From: Deltaproteobacteria bacterium
Lineage (GTDB): Bacteria > Desulfobacterota > Binatia > UBA9968
Reading direction: 5' to 3'
Assembly: GCA_016874755.1 (NCBI GenBank)
Contig: VGTH01000013.1
Location: 1 to 64,000 of the forward strand
DNA: 64,000 nucleotides
The translations under genes were made by a program, and so were the position numbers. The notes below the pieces were generated by a model, which saw only the letters and a list, made by a program, of their open reading frames with translations, ran no database searches and was not told the origin of the DNA. Below, piece by piece: positions 18,391-26,824 of this stretch; position 1 is the first letter of the stretch, and every line of letters begins with the position of its first letter.

Positions 18391-19878
18391 TCAATCCTCA
18401 GCCGGCAATGCGGCGGCGCGCCGCTTGCTCGTATATATCGGATACAAAACCGACGCCAGCAGCAGTATAATCAGCACGATCACTGCCGGGCGTGCCAGCC
18501 ATTCAAACCCATAGCGCGTGTACGACAGCCAGAGGTAAAGCTCCATCTTGTCGCCCAGCACCATGCCTAAAACCAGCGGCGCGCGCGGCCAACCGTAGCG
18601 GCGCATGAAAAATCCGAGCGACGAAAACATCATCAAGCCCAACAAGTCGTAGTTATGAAAATTGGCGGCAAAGGCGCCGATGAAAACAAACGCGACGATG
18701 GGCGGCACAATGGCGTAAAACGGCATGAAGCAAATCTTGGCGATCGGCCGAGCGAAGACCATGCAGATCGCGGTGGCGATGATGTTGGCGATCACCAGCG
18801 TCCAGATCACAGCAAACGTAAGGTTCAACTGCGAGGTCAACATGTCGGGCCCGGGCTTGATGCCGACGGCGATGAACGCGGTCAGCACCAGAGCCGAAGA
18901 AGTGCCGCCGGGTATGCCGAAGGCGAGCGTCGGAATGTAGTCGCCGCCCTCTTTGGCGTTGTTCGAGCCTTCGGAGGCGATCACGCCGCGCACGTCGCCG
19001 CGGCCGAAGTTCTCGCGATTTTTCTCGGTCTGCACCGCATGCGCGTAGGCGAACCAATCCGCCACCGAGCTGCCCAGGCCCGGCAGGAATCCGACCCAGA
19101 CGCCGATGATCGACGTGCGCAGCAATAGCCACCAATGCGTGAAGACGTCGATGATCCCCTGCACATAGCCGCGGCCAAACTCCTCGGCCTTGGCGATGGT
19201 GCCCTTGCGGCCGGCCAGATCGATCACTTCGGGAATCGCGAAGATGCCCAGGGCGACGAGCACAAGATCGATGCCTTCCCACAAGTACGAGACATTGAAC
19301 GCGAAGCGCTCGACGCCGGATTTGGCATCGAGGCCGACCGTGGAGATAAACACGCCGAGGATGCCGGCCAACAAACCTTTGATCGGCGCGTTGCCGCTGA
19401 GAATGCCGACCATGCTGACGCCCCAAAGCGTCAAGATGAAAAACTCCGGTGAGCTAAACGATAACACCAGCGGCCGCAAGATCGGCAGCGACGCGAACAA
19501 AACCAGCGCGCCAAAAATACCGCCGAGCAGCGACGCGACAAACGACGCACTCAGGGCGCGCGCGCCTTCGCCATTTTTCGCCATCGGGTGGCCGTCGAGA
19601 ATCGTCGCTTGGGAACCGGAGCTGCCGGGCACGGAAATGAGAATCGAAGTAAACGCGCTGGCGGTGTTGCCGACCGCATCCAGGCCGACGAGCAGTGCGA
19701 TCACCAGCAGCGGGTCCTTCATGGTCATGACGAAGGGCAGCATGATTGCCAGCGTGCTCGGTCCGCCGATGCCGGGGAGAAAACCAACCAGACTGCCGAT
19801 GGCCACACCCAGGCACATGAACATGAAGGCTTCGGGCTGGAGGACGCCGATCAGACCTTCAAGCGCGGCTTCAAACAT
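18391..19878 (-). CDS. tctA: Tripartite tricarboxylate transporter large permease TctA
   Basis: A 495-residue TctA-family permease with about twelve hydrophobic helices. The family's signature GVAIGSLVGFLPGIGGPSTLA appears near residue 25, and its repeat LPGLGSSVADWFAYAHAVQTEK near residue 265. LAFGIPGGTSSALVLTAF follows as expected. TTT systems import carboxylates such as citrate or tartrate using a TctC periplasmic receptor. Two tctC genes lie just upstream on the same strand. The substrate is not deducible. Confidence 0.92.
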   Translation of the reverse strand: MFEAALEGLIGVLQPEAFMFMCLGVAIGSLVGFLPGIGGPSTLAIMLPFVMTMKDPLLVIALLVGLDAVGNTASAFTSILISVPGSSGSQATILDGHPMAKNGEGARALSASFVASLLGGIFGALVLFASLPILRPLVLSFSSPEFFILTLWGVSMVGILSGNAPIKGLLAGILGVFISTVGLDAKSGVERFAFNVSYLWEGIDLVLVALGIFAIPEVIDLAGRKGTIAKAEEFGRGYVQGIIDVFTHWWLLLRTSIIGVWVGFLPGLGSSVADWFAYAHAVQTEKNRENFGRGDVRGVIASEGSNNAKEGGDYIPTLAFGIPGGTSSALVLTAFIAVGIKPGPDMLTSQLNLTFAVIWTLVIANIIATAICMVFARPIAKICFMPFYAIVPPIVAFVFIGAFAANFHNYDLLGLMMFSSLGFFMRRYGWPRAPLVLGMVLGDKMELYLWLSYTRYGFEWLARPAVIVLIILLLASVLYPIYTSKRRAAALPAED

Positions 19879-19944
19879 GGAGGGTCTCGTCTCGTTTCAG
19901 TGGCGCAGTTCAAAGACGGATTGCGATTTATAGATTGCAGAGCG

Positions 19945-21003
19945 TCAGGAGGCTTTTTCGCCCAGCGGCAAATTGTATTTCTGGCGCAGCTTGGTGATGA
20001 AGCCCTTCGCGTCTTTGGGTATGTCGATCTGCTCGCGAATCAACTGTTCGACCCGCTGCGCCGAGATCGGCTTCCAGCCGTCGCCAAAAAACTTGTCACC
20101 CTCTTTGTCGACTTCGGGATCTTTCATCACCTGGGTGAACGCGTCTCGTAAAGCCTTGAGCAGCGGCTCGGGCGTGCCCGGCGGCGCGACCAAGAATTTA
20201 TCGAAGTCCGGCGAACCGGCCCAACCCATGAACGCTTGCCACGACAACCCTGACGGCTTCTTCGCGCCGAGGGTTTCAACGAACGTCGGCACATCGGCAA
20301 AATCCTCGCGGCGCCGCTCGTCCTCGGCTAGGACGATCTGAACGATGCCCTCTTTCTGCAAATCCTTGACGAGCTTGACGTTGGCCGTGGCCCACATGTC
20401 GATCTCGCCCTGGCGAATCGCCAGCTGCAGCTCGCGGCTGCCCGGGTAGCCGTAGATCCAGCGCAGGTTCCAATCGAGATACTCCGCGCCCCACACGGTC
20501 ATCGCCACCCAGGAGCGAATGCCATCGGAGTCGCCAACCACCACCGGTTTCGCGCTCTTGTTGAGCAGGCGCGCGCGGGCATCGTTGCGGATCACCAGCA
20601 GGCTGCCCGAGCGGGCGACGCCGCCGAGCATGTTGTTCTTGCGCGGGTCATATTTAATGGTCGGCCCGCCGCGCACGAAATTGCCGATGGCCGACGAGGA
20701 GTCCTGTAGAATGGTCAAACCATCGGGCTTCACTTCGCTGCTGAAATAATTGTTGGCGATGGTGCCGCCGCCACCCGGCATGTTTTGCACCAGCACGCGC
20801 GGATGTCCCGGCAGATACTTGCCGATGAAGCGCGACACCAACCGCGCCGTCGTGTCCGTGCCGCCGCCGCTGCCGGAGGAGACCAGAATGCGCAGCGTCT
20901 TGCCGGCGTAGTAGGGGGACTCAGCGGCGTCGGCACCGCGATTGTCGCTGAGCACAACGCAACAAAGAGCCAGTAATCCGAAAAGGACAAATGTGATTCT
21001 CAT
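19945..21003 (-). CDS. tctC: TctC/Bug-family solute-binding protein 1
   Basis: A 352-residue periplasmic binding protein of the Bug/TctC family. A signal peptide covers about residues 1-27 (ending in DAAES). The family features KTLRILVSSGSGGGTDTTAR and VQNMPGGGGTIANNYF follow. The ATG at 21003 is preceded by GAGAGG; an upstream in-frame codon is less likely. It has the same length as its neighbour at 21031 and is plainly a paralogue (shared segments WIYGYPGSRELQLAIRQGEI and KFFGDGWKP). Such genes usually supply the receptor of the adjacent TctAB. Confidence 0.88.
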   Translation of the reverse strand: MRITFVLFGLLALCCVVLSDNRGADAAESPYYAGKTLRILVSSGSGGGTDTTARLVSRFIGKYLPGHPRVLVQNMPGGGGTIANNYFSSEVKPDGLTILQDSSSAIGNFVRGGPTIKYDPRKNNMLGGVARSGSLLVIRNDARARLLNKSAKPVVVGDSDGIRSWVAMTVWGAEYLDWNLRWIYGYPGSRELQLAIRQGEIDMWATANVKLVKDLQKEGIVQIVLAEDERRREDFADVPTFVETLGAKKPSGLSWQAFMGWAGSPDFDKFLVAPPGTPEPLLKALRDAFTQVMKDPEVDKEGDKFFGDGWKPISAQRVEQLIREQIDIPKDAKGFITKLRQKYNLPLGEKAS

Positions 21004-21030
21004 CGCTGACCTCTCCGTCGGCACAGGAGC

Positions 21031-22089
21031 TTACGATTTGCTGTCACCCACCGGCAAATTGTACTTCACGCGCATTTTGGTGATGTAGTCCTTGGCTTCC
21101 TTCGGTATCGCGATGTGATCGCGAATGATCGCTTCGAGTTTTTCGTGACCGTGGGGTTTCCAGCCGTCGCCAAAAAACTTATCGCCCTCTTGGTCGACCT
21201 CAGGATTTTTCATCAGCCTGGTGAACGCCTCGCGCAGCAGTTTGACCAGCGGCTCGGGGGTGCCTTCGGGAGCGACCAGATATTTATCCAACTCTGGCGC
21301 GCCAGCCCAAGCCTGATAGGCCTGCCACGAAACCCCGCCCGGTTTTTTGTTGCCCAGCAGTTCCAGAAATGTCGGCACCTCGGAAAAATCTTCGCGCCGC
21401 GCGCTGCCTTCGGCGGCGAGCACCTGCACGACATTTTCTTTCTGGAGATCTTTGACCAGCTTGGCGTTCTGCGTCGCCCACATGTCGATCTCGCCTTGGC
21501 GAATCGCCAACTGCAGCTCACGGCTGCCCGGATAACCGTAAATCCAGCGCAGGTTCCAGCCGAGATATTCGGCGCCCCACACGGTCGTGGCGATCCAATC
21601 GCGGATGCCATCGGTGTCACCCACGACGACGGGCTTGGCCTCTTTGTTCAACAATTTCGGCCGCGCATCGTTGCGAATCAGCACCAAGCTGCCTGGCCGC
21701 GCCACACCGCCAATCATTTTGAACTTGCGCGGATCGTATTTGATCGACGAGCCGCCGCGAACGAAACTGGCGACGCTCGACGACGAGTCCTGCAAGATCG
21801 TCAAGCCGTCCGGCTTTACCTCGCTGGCAAAATAGTTGTTCGCGATGGTGCCGCCGCCACCGCCCATGTTTTGAACGATAATTTTAGGATTGCCAGGCAA
21901 GTATTTTGGCAGATAGCGCGCCACCAGCCGGCCCGCCGTATCGGTGCCGCCGCCGGGCGCCGAGGCGATCAGAAACCGGATGGTTTTGCCTTCGTAAAAC
22001 GGCGCCTCGGCAGCGGTAAGTTGGGCAGGGCCGAAAAGCAACCCGCTCAGCATCCAAACCTTCAAGGCAACCAACACCACTCGCAGCAT
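21031..22089 (-). CDS. tctC: TctC/Bug-family solute-binding protein 2
   Basis: A 352-residue paralogue of the adjacent tctC gene with identical domain order. Its signal peptide ends near residue 27 (LTAAEAP), followed by KTIRFLIASAPGGGTDTAGR. The ATG at 22089 has GGGAGG upstream. It heads the minus-strand tctC-tctC-tctA-tctB series, with only 27 bases before the next gene. The close similarity suggests a local duplication, and divergence may have widened the ligand range. Confidence 0.88.
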   Translation of the reverse strand: MLRVVLVALKVWMLSGLLFGPAQLTAAEAPFYEGKTIRFLIASAPGGGTDTAGRLVARYLPKYLPGNPKIIVQNMGGGGGTIANNYFASEVKPDGLTILQDSSSSVASFVRGGSSIKYDPRKFKMIGGVARPGSLVLIRNDARPKLLNKEAKPVVVGDTDGIRDWIATTVWGAEYLGWNLRWIYGYPGSRELQLAIRQGEIDMWATQNAKLVKDLQKENVVQVLAAEGSARREDFSEVPTFLELLGNKKPGGVSWQAYQAWAGAPELDKYLVAPEGTPEPLVKLLREAFTRLMKNPEVDQEGDKFFGDGWKPHGHEKLEAIIRDHIAIPKEAKDYITKMRVKYNLPVGDSKS

Positions 22090-22282
22090 CGGAACCTCCC
22101 TTGGCAACTCACTCTCTGCAGGTGGGCGATTTCTACTCTAAAAAGCTAACCGTGGCAAGGAAATTTCGCGATAGAGTTATTCGGCTCGCTGCATCGTTGT
22201 GGCTTTGACGCGCATCTAAGGAGACGAACCCTTGTGTCGCGGAACTTTATGCCGACACAGTGGTTATCACAGAGAACTTTCC

Positions 22283-23602
22283 ATGGGCTCGGTGGAAACC
22301 CGAAAAATCTTGTACCCTGCGCTCGCCCTCGGTCTGACCACCGCGGCGTTTATCATCGCCAAGACCGGTCGCGACGCCTTGTTCTTTCAAGGCAAGGGGA
22401 TTTTCCAGTTGCCGGTCGCCACCCTGATGCTGGCGAGCGCGTCGCTGCCTTTGGCGCTGCTCTTCGTCAAGGCGATGAAGCTCTGGGGCGCGCGGCCGGC
22501 GCGGCTCGGCATCATGCTGTTCGCGGCTGCGGTGATCGGCGCGACGGCGCCGTTTCTCGAACCCGGCGATTCGTCGCTACTGTTTAACATCTTTGTCTTC
22601 ATCCCCGCCGTCTTCGCATTGATCTTTGCCAGCCTCTGGTTGTTGGCCAGCGATATTTTCGAACACACCCCCAAGCCCGAAGCGGCGCGCGCTTTTAGCA
22701 AGATCGGCGCAAGCTCACTGGCCGGCGGCATGGTCGGCGGCCTTTTCGCCAAGGCGCTCGGCAGCTATCTGCCACCACAAGGACTGATCTTGTGCGCCGC
22801 ACTGTTTCTGCTCGCCGTGATCGTATTGATCGTCAGAACCCACCGGCTCTTTCCCAGCAACTTCGTCGCTAAAAAAACGACTGCGTCGCAGCACGGCGCT
22901 TTAGCGCCCATAACTAACCCGTACGCTGCGACGTTGATGTTGATCGCCATGACCGGCGCGCTGGCCGGCTTGTTGATCGATGTCCAATTTTACATCTCGG
23001 CCACCAGCGCAAGCATGGGTTCCACGGGCAACGCGAACTTTTTTGCCAACTTTTACATCATGCTCAATTTCACCTCGCTGCTCCTGCAACTTTTTGCCAC
23101 ACCCAAGATTCAAGACAAGATCGGCATCCGCGGCGGCCTGATGGTCTTGCCCTTTGCGTTGATCGGCGGCGCCGGCTTCGCCACTGCCGCCGCCACCGCT
23201 TTTAGTCTATCGGTATTGCGTGTCACCGAAGGCGGCCTGCGCTCGTCGGTGCATCGTTCGATCTGGGAACAGGCCTTTATCCCCATCGAATCGGCCGACC
23301 GCTCGGTGGTTAAGATCGCCGCCGATGGCATCGCCGCGCGCATCGCCGAGGGAATGGCGGCGCTAGCGCTCTATTTTTGGGTGCAACGGGTGGCACCGAA
23401 CGGCGTCGTCGCGGGACCTTTAGATACCCGCTGGATGGTGTGGCTGACGCTGGCGACGGTAATTGTCTGGTTGGCAATCACCCAAAGCCTCAAAAGCCAA
23501 ACGCAAAAAGAAACAGCGCCACTGCGCCCGCGGGAAATCGACTGCGAGCGCTTTCCCGACCAGTGCCCGTGCACGACGGAGCTGGGAAAGGGCATCGCGT
23601 GA
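22283..23602 (+). CDS. TLC/MFS-like carrier, nucleotide-transporter related
   Basis: A roughly 439-residue membrane protein with about twelve helices and a Cys-rich tail (CERFPDQCPC). The N-terminal RKILYPALALGLTTAAFIIAKTGRDALFF and the late SSVHRSIWEQAFIPIESADR resemble the ATP/ADP (TLC, NTT) translocase group, which is MFS-related. In these proteins a similar SxxxxxEx-xxP segment precedes a Lys/Arg-rich loop. The usual lysines of true ATP/ADP carriers cannot be confirmed by eye. ATG 22283 was chosen; TTG 22232 has a better ribosome-binding site (AAGGAG, 8-base spacing) and would add 17 residues. Confidence 0.6.
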   Translation: MGSVETRKILYPALALGLTTAAFIIAKTGRDALFFQGKGIFQLPVATLMLASASLPLALLFVKAMKLWGARPARLGIMLFAAAVIGATAPFLEPGDSSLLFNIFVFIPAVFALIFASLWLLASDIFEHTPKPEAARAFSKIGASSLAGGMVGGLFAKALGSYLPPQGLILCAALFLLAVIVLIVRTHRLFPSNFVAKKTTASQHGALAPITNPYAATLMLIAMTGALAGLLIDVQFYISATSASMGSTGNANFFANFYIMLNFTSLLLQLFATPKIQDKIGIRGGLMVLPFALIGGAGFATAAATAFSLSVLRVTEGGLRSSVHRSIWEQAFIPIESADRSVVKIAADGIAARIAEGMAALALYFWVQRVAPNGVVAGPLDTRWMVWLTLATVIVWLAITQSLKSQTQKETAPLRPREIDCERFPDQCPCTTELGKGIA

Positions 23603-23661
23603 AATTGTGTTTTGCAAACTTTCCGGTCTAAGCTGCATCTAATGAAGAAAGCGGAGCTATC

Positions 23662-24609
23662 ATGGAAACTGCAGCGCTCGTCTATCGTCACAACCGCATC
23701 ACCCGCTTGACCCACTGGATCGACGCCATCGCCTTGATGATCTTGTTCATGAGCGGGCTGATGATTTTCAATGCCCACCCGCATCTTTATTGGGGCAATA
23801 AGTCCGATCCCGGCACCGCGTTTCTGACCATCGGCGCCCAAGGCAGCCGCGGCTTTGTGCAAATCTACGGCAACGAAATTCCCACCACCGGAGTGCTCGG
23901 CTTGCAGCACAGCGCCAGCGGCAATCAGCAGCGCGCCTTTCCCAGCCGGATCACCGTGCCAGGCTACTATTCGCTTGCCGATGGGAGGCTCTGGCATTTT
24001 TTCTTCGGCTGGCTGTTTGCCCTCAACGGCCTGCTCTATGTCATCTACAACGTTGTCACTGGCCACATGCGCAAATTTTTCTTTACTCCGCATGACGCCA
24101 AGCTGATTCCGGCGATGCTCGCCTACTACTTGAAACTGCGCAAAGATTCGCCGCAGGAGGGCGAGTACAACCCATTGCAGAAAATGGCTTATACCAGTGT
24201 CTTCGTCATTCTTACTCCTCTCGTGCTTTTGTCGGGGATGGCGATGTCGCCGCAACTCAACGCCGCGTTCAATTGGATGCCCGCCATGTTTGGCGGGCGG
24301 CAATCGGCGCGGACGGTTCACTTCATCCTTGCCTTCAGTTTTCTGTTTTTCGCCATGGGTCATGTCTTCATGGTCATCACCCAAGGCTTCTTTAACAACA
24401 TGCGCTCGATGATCACCGGTTGGTACCGCGAGAAAGTTCCGGCGCCGGCGCCTGTAAAGAAACCGGTCGTGCGGCCGCCATCGAATCGCCCGGACATCGC
24501 CGCCGCTCTGTTGGCCGAAGAAAAATCTGCCGCACCGGCCAAGCCCATCGAGTTGGCGGAAGGCGCTGTGGTGAAAGTGGTGAAAAAGGAGAGCGACGAA
24601 AATGTCTAA
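23662..24609 (+). CDS. Cytochrome b/b6-type membrane subunit
   Basis: A 315-residue di-haem cytochrome b of the thiosulfate reductase/formate dehydrogenase gamma type. It has four main helices with candidate haem ligands in RLTHWIDAIA (His17), LWHFFFGW, and VHFILAFSFLFFAMGHVF. A proline/lysine-rich cytoplasmic tail follows from about residue 262. It overlaps the following molybdopterin oxidoreductase gene by 8 bases, so the pair likely forms one complex: the cytochrome passes quinol electrons to or from the molybdoenzyme. Confidence 0.85.
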   Translation: METAALVYRHNRITRLTHWIDAIALMILFMSGLMIFNAHPHLYWGNKSDPGTAFLTIGAQGSRGFVQIYGNEIPTTGVLGLQHSASGNQQRAFPSRITVPGYYSLADGRLWHFFFGWLFALNGLLYVIYNVVTGHMRKFFFTPHDAKLIPAMLAYYLKLRKDSPQEGEYNPLQKMAYTSVFVILTPLVLLSGMAMSPQLNAAFNWMPAMFGGRQSARTVHFILAFSFLFFAMGHVFMVITQGFFNNMRSMITGWYREKVPAPAPVKKPVVRPPSNRPDIAAALLAEEKSAAPAKPIELAEGAVVKVVKKESDENV

Positions 24610-25375
24610 TCTGACGCGACGCCAGTTGCTCCTCAATGCCGCCAGCGGCGCAGGTTTTTTGCTGCTGTCGGGCTGCGAAAAAGTCTTCAATGCGCTAAGC
24701 GAGAACGACACGTTTCGCACGATGCTTTCGTCCGCCGAACAAGGCAACCGGCGCATCCAGCGTCTGCTAGCGGGCCGGCACAAACTCGCCCAGGAGTTCA
24801 GCGACAAAGATATTTCACCGTACTTCCGCCCGAACGGACTGCCGGCACCCAAGACTGACGACTATCGCGCCAACACTGCTAAAAACTGGACGGGATGGCA
24901 TCTCGAAGTTGCCGGTTTGGTGCAAAAGCCTGGCTCTTTTACCATCAATGAGTTGAGGGCGATGAAGTCTCGCACCCAAATCACCCGCCACGATTGCGTT
25001 GAGGGTTGGAGTGCCATCGCTAAATGGAAGGGCGTGCCGCTGGCTGAACTGCTCGCCCGCGTGCAGCCAAGCACGAAAGCCAAGTACATCGTCTTTTATT
25101 GCATGGACACCGACAATCGCGGCAACGCCTACTATGAAAGCATCGACATGACCGACGCGCGCCACGCGCAGACCATTCTTGCCTACGAGATGAACGACCG
25201 CGCCCTGCCCATCGACCACGGCGCGCCGCTGCGCCTGCGCGTCGAAACCCAACTGGGCTACAAACACGCGAAATACATCTACAAGCTCGAATTCGTCGAG
25301 AGCTTCGAAAAAATCGTCCAGGGCAAAGGTGGCTATTGGGAGGACCGCGGCTACGAGTGGTACGCGGGAATCTGA
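24602..25375 (+). CDS. Sulfite-oxidase-family molybdopterin oxidoreductase, lipoprotein-like
   Basis: A 257-residue sulfite oxidase-fold enzyme. The N-terminus has a Tat-like TRRQLLLNAAS followed by a lipobox LLSGC (Cys25), so it is probably exported folded and anchored as a lipoprotein. The molybdenum ligand is Cys132 in TRHDCVEGWS, and the fold continues through VQPSTKAKYIVFYCMDT, GAPLRLRVETQLGYKHAKYI. It is MsrP/YedY-like, but with its own cytochrome b partner rather than MsrQ. The substrate may be sulfite, methionine sulfoxide or another oxide; sequence alone does not decide. Confidence 0.85.
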   Translation: MSNLTRRQLLLNAASGAGFLLLSGCEKVFNALSENDTFRTMLSSAEQGNRRIQRLLAGRHKLAQEFSDKDISPYFRPNGLPAPKTDDYRANTAKNWTGWHLEVAGLVQKPGSFTINELRAMKSRTQITRHDCVEGWSAIAKWKGVPLAELLARVQPSTKAKYIVFYCMDTDNRGNAYYESIDMTDARHAQTILAYEMNDRALPIDHGAPLRLRVETQLGYKHAKYIYKLEFVESFEKIVQGKGGYWEDRGYEWYAGI

Positions 25376-25467
25376 AATTTCTCGGCGAGCACGCCCCGGG
25401 GATGCGCCGGTTAAGACATGAACTCTTTTCGGTAGCATAAGCGGCGCAGTTAAGTTATTGATCGACC

Positions 25468-26376
25468 ATGCGCATCTGCTCCCTGCTGCCTGGCGCCACG
25501 GAAATTGTTTACGCCCTCGGCCTTGAAAAGGAGCTCGTCGGCGTCACCCACGAATGCGACTACCCTGCCGATGCGCAGTACAAACCCATCCTGGTCAAAA
25601 GCGCCATCGACCCTAAGCGCATGAGCAGCAGCGAGATCGACCGCAAGGTCGGCGAAATTCTCCAGGGCGGCAAACATCTTTACACGCTCGACCAGGAAAC
25701 GTTGCGTCAAAGCGCGCCGGATCTGATTTTGACTCAGGGCCTGTGCGAAGTGTGCGCCTTAGATTACAACGAGGTGGAAAAAGCAGCGGCCAGTTTGGCA
25801 CGCAAACCGGAAATCCTCTCGCTCAATCCGCATTCTTTGAGCGACGTGTTCGACGACATTTTACGTATCGGCGTCGCCACCAGCCGCCTGCTCGTCGCGC
25901 AAGCGCTGGTGCGCGACCTGCAAGAGCGCGTCGAACGCGTCGCGGTGCCATCATCGGGACGCCGTCCGCGCGTGGTCGGTTTGGAATGGTTCGAGCCGCT
26001 CTTCGTCGCCGGCCACTGGGTGCCGGAAATGATTTCCCTTGCCGGCGGCGACGACGCGCTGGCGCGCGCCGGCGAGCCCTCGCGCAAGGTCGAATGGCAA
26101 GAGATCGTCGCGGTGCGCCCGGAAGTGATCTTTCTCATGCCCTGCGGCTTCGACGCCCGCCGCGCCGTCAAAGAAGCCACGCCGCTGCGTGCCCTGCCCG
26201 GCTGGAACGACCTGCCCGCGGTAAAAACCAACAACGTCTTCGCGCTAAATGGCAGCGCCTACTTCAGCCGCCCCGGCCCGCGTTTGGTCAACGGTCTAGA
26301 AATCCTCGCGCACTTGATCGACCCGACAAAGGCCACGCTGCCCTTCGCGCCGGCCGATGCGACGACCTTCAATTGA
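25468..26376 (+). CDS. Corrinoid-binding (BtuF-like) protein without signal peptide
   Basis: A 302-residue protein of the cobalamin/Fe3+-siderophore binding (BtuF/FepB, helical-backbone) family. MRICSLLPGATEIVYALGL, GVTHECDYP and DLILTQGLCEVCALDYNEV are the conserved BtuF-like features, with SLNPHSLSDVFDDILRIG after them. No signal peptide is present, and the protein starts directly at the conserved strand. Cytoplasmic members of this type occur in many lineages without a known role. No BtuCD genes are nearby. Confidence 0.8.
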   Translation: MRICSLLPGATEIVYALGLEKELVGVTHECDYPADAQYKPILVKSAIDPKRMSSSEIDRKVGEILQGGKHLYTLDQETLRQSAPDLILTQGLCEVCALDYNEVEKAAASLARKPEILSLNPHSLSDVFDDILRIGVATSRLLVAQALVRDLQERVERVAVPSSGRRPRVVGLEWFEPLFVAGHWVPEMISLAGGDDALARAGEPSRKVEWQEIVAVRPEVIFLMPCGFDARRAVKEATPLRALPGWNDLPAVKTNNVFALNGSAYFSRPGPRLVNGLEILAHLIDPTKATLPFAPADATTFN

Positions 26377-26506
26377 CTCAGGCGCTGACCGTGACCACAC
26401 CCGGCGCGATATCGCTTGCTTCGTGACAGTCAGGGCGCCGGACCCCGATGCCGATGGGCTTATCACACGCCCCGGCTTTGGCACTCGAGTACATCCCAGT
26501 GTCCGG

Positions 26507-26675
26507 TCAGCTATGTAAAATACCGACGACCACACCGACAAACTGGTTGCCACCGCTGAGCGGAACCGACACGGAAATCTCCGGTTCTAACCTCGCCTTC
26601 AAGCACCTCCCCAATCAAGACAATGATGGGGGCCTTGGCCTTGTGCGCCTCGGTGATTTGAAAACGAAACCTCAT
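26507..26675 (-). pseudogene. Remnant of EF-Tu domain-2-like beta-barrel protein
   Basis: On the minus strand MRFRFQITEAHKAKAPIIVL, then GEVLEGEVRTGD, is followed in a shifted frame by ISVSVPLSGGNQFVGVVVGI and a stop at 26507. Both parts fit a small beta-barrel of the elongation factor domain 2 type (GxVxxGxVrxGd...VPLSGG). The frame change between them and the short length suggest a decayed gene. It lies in the gap between the corrinoid-binding and MATE genes. Confidence 0.4.
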
Positions 26676-26824
26676 CGATCCCGGTCTAGCACCGTCGCGA
26701 AAACTTATTCTTGTCATCAACAACTTGTCAATTCTCGCAGGTGTTCGTATATCCTATCTCAAATCTCATTTATAGATTTCCAAAAACGCGCATCGACGAC
26801 GCGTTTTTCTCGGGCATCTTCACC

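Noticed and set aside
21115-22149. A 344-codon plus-strand frame opposite tctC
   Set aside because: It is antisense to an intact TctC protein and lacks any domain-like pattern.
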